64,000 nucleotides of DNA from Phycisphaeraceae bacterium (GTDB taxonomy: Bacteria > Planctomycetota > Phycisphaerae > Phycisphaerales > Zrk34). This document shows, in pieces, positions 42,046 to 51,069 of the stretch. The number at the start of each line of letters is the position of its first letter. Positions within the stretch are counted from its first letter, which is position 1. The stretch is taken from NCBI GenBank assembly GCA_028282805.1, contig JANQHD010000024.1:1-64000 (forward strand). The letters run 5' to 3'. The position numbers and the translations under genes were made by a program. A model generated the notes under the pieces. That model saw nothing but the letters and a program-made list of their open reading frames with translations. It was not told where the DNA came from and ran no database searches.

Positions 42046-44670
42046 TCACACTTTTTGACCGTTAACCCGCAGCTCCGCCATCTGCACAGGTGACGCGGCC
42101 AACTTGTCGGTGCCGATCACGTCGCCGGTTTTTCGGTCGACCCTGCCAAAGGTCAGCACGCCGGTGGGGCAGCTCTGCACGCACGCCGAGCAGCGCACGC
42201 ACTGCGGGTCTTCCATGCCCAGGCCCTTGTTGGCGAAGTTCATGATGTCGATGCCCTGGTGGCAGACGCTGGTGCACACGTTGCACGAGATGCACTTCTT
42301 CTTGTCGGCGAGGATGCGGAACTGGCTGAACCGCGCATACAGGTGCATCAGCGCCGCCAGCGGGCAGGCGAACCGGCACCACACGCGCCCCGAGAAGTGG
42401 AAGTACAGACCGAAGCCGATGATCCCCGCGAACAGCAGGTCGATGAACCACGTGTAATTCAGGGCCGGCACGCCTTTGAGCAGGGCGGCGTACGCACTTT
42501 GCGCGAACGACTCGGGCCAGACCCAACCGATCACCCGGAACGCGAGGATGGCCAGGCAGACGGCGAGGAAGAACTGGCCGATGAGGTTCACCCGGTTCCA
42601 CACCGGGCCGTGTGGCATCTTGTGCCGGTGCGCATCGCCGAGCGTCTCGGCCATGCCGCCGCAAGAACAGATCCACCCGCAGTAGGCGCCCTTGCCCCAA
42701 CGCCGGATGATCAGGGGGATGATGACGAACGTCTGCACCAGGCTGATGATCAGCCACGTCCACATCGGCTGCGCGGTGAACACGTTCCACACGAACAGCG
42801 GCCACGCGAGGATGAACCCGAACGAACGCCAGTACTCCCGCCCGTGACCGTAGTCGGCCAACGGGAACAGCGCGTCGCCGACCGTCGAGTTGGGCTTCGT
42901 GTAGTCGGTCACGTAGATCGCGCCGGTGGTGGTGTTGTACGCGAGTCGGCCCTGGTCGCCGGCGCCGATGACCACGCCGGGCCAGCTTGCGCTGGGTTGG
43001 CCCAACGGCCAATCGCCGACCTGAGCGGGTAGTTGCGGCATCGCCGCGTCAGCCGATGGATCGCGGAGCGCGTCGGTGTACGCCCGCCACTGTCGGTTCT
43101 GATCGGCGTCAAGGTAGACGATCTGTTTCTGTTCGCCGAACGCGCCGTTGTTCCCGAGCAACGGGAAGACGATGTAAGGGAGCAGGAACAGGGGGATGAT
43201 CTGCACCGCCACCAACGTCCAGGTTTGTACCTTCACGTAAGGCGTCTTGCGGCGTTTGATGCGCCGGATGCCGAACACGAGCATGAGCAGGCAGTAAGCG
43301 GTCGAGTAGTAAAAGCCCGGCTCGCCCACGCTCACCTTCAGCACGCCGAGCAGGGTTGTGGGGTCGTTGAAGGAGGCGGCCACGCCGGCCCACCAGTCGG
43401 GCACGTTGTAGGGGAACCAGCCGTTGGCTTCGAACGCGTCGCCGATGCCGAGCCAGACGTCGGGCTTCTTCCAGTGGTAGATGAAGACGAACAGGGCGAG
43501 GATCGCGACCAGCCCCGCCCACCAGTGCGGCCCGCGGTCGCCGGTGATGTGCACACCACTTCGGCGGAAGAAGTCGAGCGGGGCCTCTCGGCCGATCATG
43601 GTGAACACCGCGTCGTTGGGCAGCGTCACCGCCCGCTTGTCTGCGTCGATCAGCGTGACGGTGTCGTCTTCGATCTGTTTGACGTTCGACGCCATCATCA
43701 GCGTCAGCTTGCCGGTGTGCGCCGGGTGCATGAACTGGCCCGAGGGCGTGGTGGTGCGGTCGCCGGAGACGGTCTCGACGTCGACCTCGGCGCCGGGGTT
43801 GGTGGACAGCTCGTTGATCTTTTCGATGTTTTCGGGCTTGGGCCGGGCGAACTGGGGTTTGCGGTAGCTGAGCGTGACGTTGGAGCCGCACATGGTCAGG
43901 GCGATCGCGGTCTCCATGGCGCTGTCGCCGCCGCCGACGATGAGGATGTTCTGGTCGCAGAAATCCTTGGGGTCGTGCAGGCGGTTGTAGACCTTGGGCT
44001 TGTCCTCGCCGCTCACGCCGAGCTTGCGGAAGTTGCCGGAGCGGCCGATGGCGACGACGACGCGGTGAGCCTTGATGATTTGCGATTTTCGATTGTCGAT
44101 TGCCGATTTGAGGTGGGTTTGTAGTTCGAACAGGCCGGCGGTGCGGGTGACTTTGTCGATGCGCGCGAGGGTGGGTTCGATGCCGGCTTGCAGGGTTTGT
44201 GCGTGCAGGTCATCGAGCAGGCCTTCCTTGATGTCGGATTGCTCGTGGAACTGAAGGTCGCCGGCCGGGGTCATGTCGGTCGGGTAGGTGTAGATCGGCT
44301 TGGCCTTGGGGAAGTTGACGATGGTGCTGAACGGTTCGGCGGCCTCGAAGAGCTCGAAGCTCAGGCCGTGTTTTTTCGCTTCGAGCGCGGCGGCGAAACC
44401 GGAGACGCCGCCGCCGATGATCGCCACGTCGAGCACTTCGTCGGCTTGGTTGCGTTTCTCGAACGCCGGGTCGACCACGATGGTCTTGATCGCGCGTGCG
44501 CCGGTGTCGGCGGAGAACTTGAGCAGCGGCACGCCCGTCAGGTCGCCGGTGATGTAGAGGCCCGGCACGTTGGTCGAGCCGTCGGCGTTGACCAGCGGCA
44601 GCTTCTCGACTGTGCCCGCCGGCCACTGCGTGTGCAGCCAGCGCGTGTATCGACGGAGTAGTCCAACCAT
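42046..44670 (-). CDS. FAD/NAD(P) oxidoreductase fused to a membrane polyferredoxin (NapH/NosR-like)
   Basis: ATG 44670 is used; a TTG lies further upstream. The 874-aa protein begins with a piece like the end of a thioredoxin reductase-type protein (GLYITGDLTGVPLLKFSADTG). Then come an FAD-binding motif (AIIGGGVSGFAAA, about 83-95) and an NAD(P) motif (ILIVGGGDSAMETA). Membrane helices start near residue 400. CGWICSCGG and the RFACPLAAL motif are NapH/NosR-type cysteines. Two 4Fe-4S motifs follow (CISCNVCTSVCHQG and CVRCSACVQSCPTG). It likely passes electrons from NAD(P)H through FAD and clusters across or along the membrane. In this context it could serve as reductant for the radical SAM or arsenic chemistry; that link is inferred. 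Confidence 0.8.
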   Translation of the reverse strand: MVGLLRRYTRWLHTQWPAGTVEKLPLVNADGSTNVPGLYITGDLTGVPLLKFSADTGARAIKTIVVDPAFEKRNQADEVLDVAIIGGGVSGFAAALEAKKHGLSFELFEAAEPFSTIVNFPKAKPIYTYPTDMTPAGDLQFHEQSDIKEGLLDDLHAQTLQAGIEPTLARIDKVTRTAGLFELQTHLKSAIDNRKSQIIKAHRVVVAIGRSGNFRKLGVSGEDKPKVYNRLHDPKDFCDQNILIVGGGDSAMETAIALTMCGSNVTLSYRKPQFARPKPENIEKINELSTNPGAEVDVETVSGDRTTTPSGQFMHPAHTGKLTLMMASNVKQIEDDTVTLIDADKRAVTLPNDAVFTMIGREAPLDFFRRSGVHITGDRGPHWWAGLVAILALFVFIYHWKKPDVWLGIGDAFEANGWFPYNVPDWWAGVAASFNDPTTLLGVLKVSVGEPGFYYSTAYCLLMLVFGIRRIKRRKTPYVKVQTWTLVAVQIIPLFLLPYIVFPLLGNNGAFGEQKQIVYLDADQNRQWRAYTDALRDPSADAAMPQLPAQVGDWPLGQPSASWPGVVIGAGDQGRLAYNTTTGAIYVTDYTKPNSTVGDALFPLADYGHGREYWRSFGFILAWPLFVWNVFTAQPMWTWLIISLVQTFVIIPLIIRRWGKGAYCGWICSCGGMAETLGDAHRHKMPHGPVWNRVNLIGQFFLAVCLAILAFRVIGWVWPESFAQSAYAALLKGVPALNYTWFIDLLFAGIIGFGLYFHFSGRVWCRFACPLAALMHLYARFSQFRILADKKKCISCNVCTSVCHQGIDIMNFANKGLGMEDPQCVRCSACVQSCPTGVLTFGRVDRKTGDVIGTDKLAASPVQMAELRVNGQKV
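44074..44108. repeat. Five tandem heptamers (NNCGATT type) inside the oxidoreductase fusion
   Basis: GATGATT, TGCGATT, TTCGATT, GTCGATT, GCCGATT follow without gaps. They encode SAIDNRKSQII on the minus strand, an insertion-like loop in the FAD domain (about residues 188-199). Confidence 0.8.
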
Positions 44671-44724
44671 GACCAACCTTTTTCGGCTAAACCCCAAGTC
44701 CCAACGATGCTCGGCACGGAGATT

Positions 44725-45585
44725 TTACGGCTTGTTCGCCTTGTCGTTCAATTCCCACGAGTAAGACAGGTAACCGATCGCGGGCTTGCGGCCCTCGAGT
44801 TCGTCGCGCTGCTCGGTCACGTACGCCAGCACGCTACCCGAGGTCTGCTCGAAGTCGCCGGCGTACCACTGGTACAACGCGGTCAGCTCCAGCTTGTTGC
44901 GCTCCGCGTCATAACGATACCAGCGCGGGTGCGTGTGCACGTATTCGGTCTGCGCGGCCAACTGCTTTTCCAGGTCCTCTTCGGTAAACGCCTCGTTGCG
45001 CAGCGGTGGGCAACTCTCGGCGGCGCACACCAGCGCGAAGTGGATGCGCGGCTCCTTGAAGTTCGGGCGGATCAGCTCGTGCTCGATCTGGTTCAGCGAG
45101 TACCGCTTGCCCGCGATCTGCCAACGCGCGTGATCCCAGCGTTTTTCCTTGGGGATGTCGCGGATCGATCGCAGTTCGCCGTCGTCGTAGTATTCGGCGA
45201 TCAGGCGCAGCGTAAAGGCGTTGTAGGCGTTGATCAGCAAAGTCAGTTTGCCATTGCGGGTCAGATCGTCGAACGGGGCGTCGGCGAGCTTGGCGATGTA
45301 CGCGTCGAGGTCGGCCGTATCTTTGACGATTGCGGCGTAGTCGACCCAGCCGGCGTCGTCGACGTGCTGGCGGACGATGTTGTGCAGCAGGCCGTGGTCG
45401 AACTCGGCGGGCCGCGTGGCCGGTGGGTCGGCGTGGGCTTCGGTCATGGCCACGGCGGGGGGGCCGAACCACTTGACGGCGAGGCCGTACAGCGCGTCGC
45501 GGCTTAGCATGCCGGCGGCGAACGCCACGATCAGCAGCACGCCGAGGCGCTTGGGCCATCTGTGTTTTGCGGTTTTTTCGTTCAC
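44725..45585 (-). CDS. DUF547 domain protein, membrane-anchored
   Basis: GTG 45585 is preferred because GGAG lies about 9 bp upstream; GTG 45612 adds nine residues. The 286-aa protein has an N-terminal signal anchor (LGVLLIVAFAAGMLS) and a DUF547 domain (about 65-280) with LTLLINAYNAFTLRLI, the LNQIEHELIRP block and FALVCAAESCPPLRNEAF. The function of DUF547 is unknown; the conserved Asn, His and Cys suggest an enzyme. It is separated by 54 bp from the reductase fusion, so it may be the first gene of the run down to the anti-sigma factor. Confidence 0.85.
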   Translation of the reverse strand: MNEKTAKHRWPKRLGVLLIVAFAAGMLSRDALYGLAVKWFGPPAVAMTEAHADPPATRPAEFDHGLLHNIVRQHVDDAGWVDYAAIVKDTADLDAYIAKLADAPFDDLTRNGKLTLLINAYNAFTLRLIAEYYDDGELRSIRDIPKEKRWDHARWQIAGKRYSLNQIEHELIRPNFKEPRIHFALVCAAESCPPLRNEAFTEEDLEKQLAAQTEYVHTHPRWYRYDAERNKLELTALYQWYAGDFEQTSGSVLAYVTEQRDELEGRKPAIGYLSYSWELNDKANKP

Positions 45586-45681
45586 GGTTTCGGCTCCGTC
45601 ACCGGTGTGCACGAGAGGGGGCGGGTTATTCCCTGAGCGATGGCATCGACAAAACTTGCGATGCGGGCGGCGGTGTGGCGG

Positions 45682-46398
45682 TTACGCCCGAGGTGTCGAA
45701 AACCGCCGGGCGAGGTTGTCGAGCACGGTGCGGATCAGGGGGGCGAGCCGGTCGTAGGCCGCGGTGTTTGAGCGCATCTGCTCGGCGGACTGGATGCCGG
45801 GCGCATCGACGAGTTCGTGGGCGCAATGGTGGATCAGCCGATCGGCGCTGGCGGGCGTGGTTTCGAGGTGGAATTGCAAGCCCAGCACGCGGCCTTCGTA
45901 GCTGAAGGCCTGGTTCACGCACGCGTCGGTCTGGGCCAGGTGCGCAGCGCCCTCGGGCAGGTCGAAGGTGTCGCCGTGCCAGTGGTAGGCGATGAACGTG
46001 TCAGGCAAGCCGGCAAACAAACCGCTGGCCCGGCCCGCTTCGGTGAGCGTCACGTCGAACCAGCCGATCTCTTTTTGGGTGTGCGGGTACACCGTTGCGC
46101 CCAACGCGTCGGCGATCAGTTGCGCACCGAGGCAGATGCCGACGACCGAACGGCCCGCGTCGATCGTGGCGCGGATGAAACGCTTTTCATCAACGAGCCA
46201 CGGGTGCGGGTCGACATCGCCCACGCTCATCGGCCCGCCCATGACCACCAGCAGGTCGAACGCATCGATCGCCGGGAGCGGTTGGTTCTCGTAGACCCGC
46301 GTGCCGGTCATCGGGTGGCCGTGTTCGTTGGCCCAGTCGGTGACGGCCGCGGGGTCTTCGAACGGCACGTGTTGCAGGTAGTGGATGCGCACGGCCAC
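45682..46398 (-). CDS. Class I glutamine amidotransferase (GMP synthase-like)
   Basis: This 238-aa protein starts at GTG 46398; GTG 46392 is an alternative. It carries a complete catalytic triad: the nucleophile Cys in VGICLGAQL, and the His and Glu in LQFHLE. LLVVMGGPMSVGD is the oxyanion strand. It is a stand-alone domain of the YfeJ/GMP synthase-like group, whose acceptor substrates are mostly unknown. It lies 96 bp from the DUF547 gene and may or may not be cotranscribed with it. Confidence 0.88.
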   Translation of the reverse strand: MAVRIHYLQHVPFEDPAAVTDWANEHGHPMTGTRVYENQPLPAIDAFDLLVVMGGPMSVGDVDPHPWLVDEKRFIRATIDAGRSVVGICLGAQLIADALGATVYPHTQKEIGWFDVTLTEAGRASGLFAGLPDTFIAYHWHGDTFDLPEGAAHLAQTDACVNQAFSYEGRVLGLQFHLETTPASADRLIHHCAHELVDAPGIQSAEQMRSNTAAYDRLAPLIRTVLDNLARRFSTPRA

Positions 46399-46451
46399 AG
46401 TTTACACGCTGCGCCGGCGGGCGTGCGAGTGGGCGGTGGCGATGGTTGGTG

Positions 46452-47894
46452 TCAGTTTTCCTTGACCGCGGCGACGATCTCTTCGACGGCCTCTTTGCCG
46501 TCGCTGAAGAACATCAGCGTGTTGTCGAGGGCGAACAGCGGGTTGGGGATGCCCGCGAAGCCCGGCGACAGCGAACGCTTGATCACCACGACGGTGCGGC
46601 ACTTGTCGACGTCGACGATGGGCATGCCCGCGATGGCCGAATCTTCCTCGCGCGCCACCGGGTTGACCACGTCGTTGGCCCCGAGCACGATCGCCATGTC
46701 GACGGTGTCGAGCGACGGGTTGATGTCGTCCGACTCGATCAGCTTCTCGTAGGGGATGTCGACCTCGGCCAGCAGCACGTTCATGTGACCGGGCATGCGG
46801 CCGGCCACCGGGTGCACCGCGAACTCGACGTTCACGTCGCGCGCCTCGAGCTCGTTGTACAGGTGTCGGACGGCGTGCTGCGCCTGCGCGACCGCCATGC
46901 CGTAGCCCGGCACGATCACGACGCGCTGGACGCCGTCGAGCATCATGCCGATCTCTTCGCCGCTGGTCGCCTTGATCTTGCCCGCGTAGATATCGTCGGC
47001 GCTGACGGACTTGGTCGCGTCGATCTTGCCGAAGATCACGTTGGCCAGCGAGCGGTTCATCGCCTTGCACATGATGGCCGTGAGGATCAGCCCCGACGCG
47101 CCGACCAGCGAACCGGCGATGATGAGCACGGTGTTGTTGATCACGAAGCCGGTCGCCGCCGCGGCGAGGCCCGAATAGCTGTTGAGCAGGGCGATGACCA
47201 CCGGCATGTCGGCCCCGCCGATCGGGCAGGTCAGCGTCACACCCAACACCAGCGCGATGATCACCAGCGGGATGTACCACCACACCGCGCCGCCCGGGTA
47301 CGCGATCACCAGCACGGCCATCGTAACCACGGCGACGCCGAGCACGGCGTTGAGCAACTGGTGGCCGGGCAGCACCCAGGGGTTCCAGAAGATCTTGAAC
47401 TCCTGCAACTTGCCGTAAGCGATGAACGAGCCGGAGAACGTCACCGCGCCGATCAGCCCGGCCAGCGCGGTGGCGATGAGCATCTGCGAGCCGGCGGCCT
47501 GCGTGGGGCCGGTGGCGGTCAGTTCCGCCCAGGCGACGAAGATCGACGCGCCGCCGCCGAAGCCGTTGAAGATGGCGACCATCTGCGGCATGGCGGTCAT
47601 CTGCACCTTGGTCGCGGCCACGACGCCGATCGCGCCGCCGACGGCCACGCCACCGATCACCAGGCCCCAGCCCAGCCCACCCAGCACGGCGGGCAGCGTG
47701 ACGACCACGGCGATGAACATGCCGACGGCGCTCATCAGGTTGCCGCGCACCGCGGTGCGCGGGTGGGTCAGGCCCTTGATGCCGAGGATGAACAACACCG
47801 ACGCCACGAGGTACGCGATCAGCGCCCACATGGGCAGGGCTTGTTCGGTGGATTCGACTAGAGCTAACAGCATTGGGTTCGTCACGTTCAGCAT
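46452..47894 (-). CDS. pntB: NAD(P) transhydrogenase, beta subunit
   Basis: This 480-aa protein matches PntB: nine predicted membrane helices, then the NADP-binding domain III from about residue 300. That domain contains RVVIVPGYGMAVAQAQH, FAVHPVAGRMPGHMNVLLAEVDIPY, the DINP motif and VLGANDVVNP. With PntAA and PntAB it uses the proton gradient to reduce NADP+ with NADH at the inner membrane. It starts 7 bp after pntAB. Confidence 0.95.
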   Translation of the reverse strand: MLNVTNPMLLALVESTEQALPMWALIAYLVASVLFILGIKGLTHPRTAVRGNLMSAVGMFIAVVVTLPAVLGGLGWGLVIGGVAVGGAIGVVAATKVQMTAMPQMVAIFNGFGGGASIFVAWAELTATGPTQAAGSQMLIATALAGLIGAVTFSGSFIAYGKLQEFKIFWNPWVLPGHQLLNAVLGVAVVTMAVLVIAYPGGAVWWYIPLVIIALVLGVTLTCPIGGADMPVVIALLNSYSGLAAAATGFVINNTVLIIAGSLVGASGLILTAIMCKAMNRSLANVIFGKIDATKSVSADDIYAGKIKATSGEEIGMMLDGVQRVVIVPGYGMAVAQAQHAVRHLYNELEARDVNVEFAVHPVAGRMPGHMNVLLAEVDIPYEKLIESDDINPSLDTVDMAIVLGANDVVNPVAREEDSAIAGMPIVDVDKCRTVVVIKRSLSPGFAGIPNPLFALDNTLMFFSDGKEAVEEIVAAVKEN

Positions 47895-47901
47895 CTCGAT
47901 A

Positions 47902-48183
47902 TCAGCCCTTCTTCCTGAACATGCCGAGCATGCGGTGGGTCACCATGTATCCGCCGACGACGTTGATGGTCGCCATCACCACGGCGATGGTGCCGAAGAT
48001 CGCGGCGGCGGTGGTCGCGTGTTGGCCGGCGGAGATCACCGCGCCAACGAGCGTGATGCCGCTGATCGCGTTCGAGCCGCTCATGAGCGGCGTGTGCAGC
48101 GTGGGCGGCACCTTCGTGATGATCTCGAAGCCGAGGAAGATGGCCAGCATGAGGATCGTTAACAGCAGGACGAGCAGTAACAT
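47902..48183 (-). CDS. pntAB: NAD(P) transhydrogenase, alpha subunit, membrane part
   Basis: This 93-aa protein has three helices, including ISGITLVGAVISAG and IFGTIAVVMATINVVGGY. It corresponds to the membrane part of PntA in E. coli and is encoded separately, as in Rhodospirillum. The start ATG shares one base with the pntAA stop (TGATG). Confidence 0.93.
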   Translation of the reverse strand: MLLLVLLLTILMLAIFLGFEIITKVPPTLHTPLMSGSNAISGITLVGAVISAGQHATTAAAIFGTIAVVMATINVVGGYMVTHRMLGMFRKKG

Positions 48184-49418
48184 CAGCTATCGCTCCCTTC
48201 CGCCGCTTGCGGCTTGGCGGGGTCGTCGGGTGCCGGGTCTCGGGTCTCGGGTTCCGGTGTTTCCAACGCCGGCAGGCCCATCAGGCCGCGGACCTGCGGG
48301 TTGACGACCTGGCCATCGCGGCAGACCAGGATGCCCGCGGTGATCTCGTTTTCGACCGGGTCGAGCACGAACTCGCCTTCCTTGTTCACCAACTCCTGCA
48401 TCAGCTTGACGATGTTGCCGGAATACATGGCGCTGGCGTCGGCGGCGACGTAGGAAGGGATGTTGTTGGTGCCGATGATGGTCACGCCGTGCTTGCGGAT
48501 GACCTGGCCCGGCTCGGTGGTCTCGACGTTGCCGCCGCGCTCGGCGGCGAGGTCGACGATGACGCTGCCCGGTTTCATGCGGGTGACCACGTCGTCGGTG
48601 ATCAGCACGGGGCTGCGTTTACCGGGGATCGCGGCGGTGGTGATGACCACGTCGGACTCGGCGACGGTGTCGGCCATCAGCGCCTGCTGCTTGCGCTTCT
48701 GGTCTTCGGTCTGCTCGGCCGCGTAGCCTCCCTCGCCGCTGGCGGACTCCGGCGGTTCGACGAACTTGGCGCCGAGCGACTCGACCTGTTCCTTGGTCTC
48801 CGGCCGCACGTCGATGGCGCTGACCTGTGCTCCGAGGCGTTTGGCGGTGGCGATGGCCTGGAGGCCCGCGACGCCGACGCCGACGATGAACACCTTGGCG
48901 GGCTTGAGGGTGCCCGCGGCGGTCATCATCATGGGGAAGATCTTGCCCAGCGCATCACCAGCCATGAGCACGGCCTTGTAGCCCACCAGGTTCGCCTGGC
49001 TGGACAGCACGTCCATGGCCTGGGCCCGGGTGATGCGGGGCACCAGCTCCAACGCCAGCAGCGTCAGGCCTCGCTCGGCGCAGGTCTGGTTCGCCTCGTG
49101 GGCGAGCAGGGGGTCGGCGTGGCCGATGAGCACGGCGCCGGGCTTGAGGTGCGCCAGGTCTTGCTGGCCTTGTTCCGGGTTTGCGCCGAGGCAGCGGACC
49201 TGGCAGACGATGTCCGCCTGGCCCAGGAGCGTCGCCCGGTCGTCGACCAGGTTGGCCCCGCGTTGCTCGTACTGCTCGTCCGTGTAGCCGGCGGCCAGGC
49301 CCGCGCCCCGTTGCACGGAGACGGTCAGGCCGAGCTTGGTCAGCATCGGCACGGACGCCGGCACGAGCGCAACACGCCGCTCATCGGCATACGTTTCAGT
49401 GGGGATAGCGATATGCAC
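48183..49418 (-). CDS. pntAA: NAD(P) transhydrogenase, alpha subunit, NAD-binding part
   Basis: This 411-aa protein starts at GTG 49418. It resembles alanine dehydrogenase/PntA domain I: PTETYADERRVALVP, IVGVGVAGLQAIATAKRLGAQVSAIDVR as the NAD motif, and ITTAAIPGKRSPVLI. The product binds NAD(H) and contacts PntB domain III during hydride transfer. The last 30 residues (TPEPETRDPAPDDPAKPQAA) are unusual and come from a heptamer array in the gene. The gene is divergent from sthA over 191 bp. Confidence 0.94.
   Translation of the reverse strand: MHIAIPTETYADERRVALVPASVPMLTKLGLTVSVQRGAGLAAGYTDEQYEQRGANLVDDRATLLGQADIVCQVRCLGANPEQGQQDLAHLKPGAVLIGHADPLLAHEANQTCAERGLTLLALELVPRITRAQAMDVLSSQANLVGYKAVLMAGDALGKIFPMMMTAAGTLKPAKVFIVGVGVAGLQAIATAKRLGAQVSAIDVRPETKEQVESLGAKFVEPPESASGEGGYAAEQTEDQKRKQQALMADTVAESDVVITTAAIPGKRSPVLITDDVVTRMKPGSVIVDLAAERGGNVETTEPGQVIRKHGVTIIGTNNIPSYVAADASAMYSGNIVKLMQELVNKEGEFVLDPVENEITAGILVCRDGQVVNPQVRGLMGLPALETPEPETRDPAPDDPAKPQAAEGSDS
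48228..48255. repeat. Four tandem heptamers (GGGTNNC) in the 3' end of pntAA
   Basis: GGGTGCC, GGGTCTC, GGGTCTC, GGGTTCC without gaps. They encode the PEPETRDPAP stretch near the PntAA C-terminus. Confidence 0.8.
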
Positions 49419-49609
49419 AGCTCAATAGCCTCGCATCGCGACGGACGGAAGTGGTGTGGGTGGGGAGCCGTCGCCTTTGCTCGGAAAGTTACCCGCAAAA
49501 TCCGCCCGCGCCTAGACCCACGGGTTCACTTTTCTTGGTAAGTTGGCTGCGGTATCGATTTAGCCGATACTCCCCCCAGCAACCGCTCGTTTGAAGGTGC
49601 CGCAAGGAT

Positions 49610-51025
49610 ATGAGTGAGTTTGATTACGATGTGATTGTGATCGGCAGCGGGCCCGCCGGCGAAGGGGCCGCGATGACCGTTGCCAAGCAGGGCGCGCAGG
49701 TCGCCGTGGTCGAACGCCACATGCGGGTCGGCGGCGGCTGCACCCACTGGGGCACCATCCCCTCCAAGGCCCTCCGCCACGCCATCCAGTTGATCGGCGA
49801 ACTCCGCACGAACCCCCTGTTCAAGAACCTCAACCCCGCCAAGGCCAACGGCCGCGTCGAGGTCCCCCAGCTGCTATCGACCGCGCGCGGCGTGATCGAA
49901 CGCCAGGTCGCCATGCGCGAGGGGTTTTACGAGCGAAACAGCGTGCCCGTCATCGCCGGCGCCGCCTGTTTCCTCGACCCCCACACCCTCGAGATCACCG
50001 AGCCCGACGGCAGCGCCACCACCCTCAGCGCCAGCAAGTTCGTCATCGCCACCGGTTCCCGGCCGTGGCGCCCCCCGGCCGTCGACTTCACCCACCCCCG
50101 CGTGTTCGACGCCGACAAGATCCTGACCCTCGACTTCACCCCCCGTTCGATCACCGTGTACGGCGCGGGCGTGATCGGCTGCGAGTACGCCTCGATGTTC
50201 CGCAGCCTCGGCATCAAGGTCAACCTCGTCAACACACGCGACAAGCTGCTCGAAATCCTCGACGACGAGATCATCGACGCCCTGGCCTACCACCTGCGCG
50301 ACATGGGCACCATCATCCGCCACAACGAGCAGTTCGAGTCCGTCGAGCCGCTCGACGACGAGGTCCTGCTCAACCTCAAGAGTGGCAAACGCCTCCGCAC
50401 CGACATCGTGCTCTGGGCCAACGGCCGCACCGCCAACTCCGACACGCTCGCCCTCGACAACATCAACATCGACGTCGACAGCCGCGGCCGCGTCGACGTC
50501 AACGACCACTACCAGACCGTCCACGAGCACATCTACGCCGTGGGCGACGTCATCGGCCCCCCGGGCCTGGCCTCGGCCAGCTACGACCAGGGCCGCTTCG
50601 CCGCCACGCACCTGATGACCGGCCATTGCGAGTACCAGCTCATCCGCGACATCCCCTCGGGCATCTGGACCAGCCCCGAGATCAGCTCCGTCGGCAAGAA
50701 CGAGCGCGAGCTGACCGACGAGAAAACCCCCTACGAAGTCGGCACCGCGCACTTCAAGTCGCTTGCCCGCGCCCAGATCACCGGCCGGACCACCGGCATG
50801 CTCAAGCTGCTGTTCCACCACGACACGCTCGAACTGCTGGGCATCCACTGCTTCGGCCACAACGCCGCCGAGATCGTGCACATCGGTCAGGCCATCATGT
50901 GTCAGCCGCGCCCCCACAACTCGCTGATGTATTTCGTCAACACCACCTTCAACTACCCCACCATGGCCGAGGCGTACCGCGTCGCCGCCCTCAACGGCCT
51001 CAACCGCCTCCGCGGCGTGGTCTAA
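49610..51025 (+). CDS. sthA: Soluble pyridine nucleotide transhydrogenase (Si-specific)
   Basis: This 471-aa flavoprotein has an FAD motif ([15 protein letters not shown]), the SthA-specific [17 protein letters not shown] and an NAD(P) motif ([14 protein letters not shown]). In lipoamide dehydrogenases the second motif is a redox disulfide C-x4-C. Here only one Cys remains, as expected for SthA, so it is not a disulfide reductase. [23 protein letters not shown] closes the FAD site. It re-equilibrates NADPH and NADH in the cytoplasm, typically oxidising excess NADPH. Its divergent neighbour is the proton-pumping enzyme that makes NADPH. Confidence 0.94.
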   Translation: MSEFDYDVIVIGSGPAGEGAAMTVAKQGAQVAVVERHMRVGGGCTHWGTIPSKALRHAIQLIGELRTNPLFKNLNPAKANGRVEVPQLLSTARGVIERQVAMREGFYERNSVPVIAGAACFLDPHTLEITEPDGSATTLSASKFVIATGSRPWRPPAVDFTHPRVFDADKILTLDFTPRSITVYGAGVIGCEYASMFRSLGIKVNLVNTRDKLLEILDDEIIDALAYHLRDMGTIIRHNEQFESVEPLDDEVLLNLKSGKRLRTDIVLWANGRTANSDTLALDNINIDVDSRGRVDVNDHYQTVHEHIYAVGDVIGPPGLASASYDQGRFAATHLMTGHCEYQLIRDIPSGIWTSPEISSVGKNERELTDEKTPYEVGTAHFKSLARAQITGRTTGMLKLLFHHDTLELLGIHCFGHNAAEIVHIGQAIMCQPRPHNSLMYFVNTTFNYPTMAEAYRVAALNGLNRLRGVV

Positions 51026-51033
51026 CCCCCAAG

Positions 51034-51062
51034 CACCGGGGCGAGTGTAACGAGCCCCGGTG
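51034..51062. terminator. Inverted repeat between convergent sthA and DUF2400 genes
   Basis: Perfect 9-bp arms CACCGGGGC/GCCCCGGTG with an 11-nt loop, 9 nt after the sthA stop. No T run on either side. Probably a shared terminator or 3'-end stabiliser. Confidence 0.5.
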
Positions 51063-51069
51063 GTCAGCG

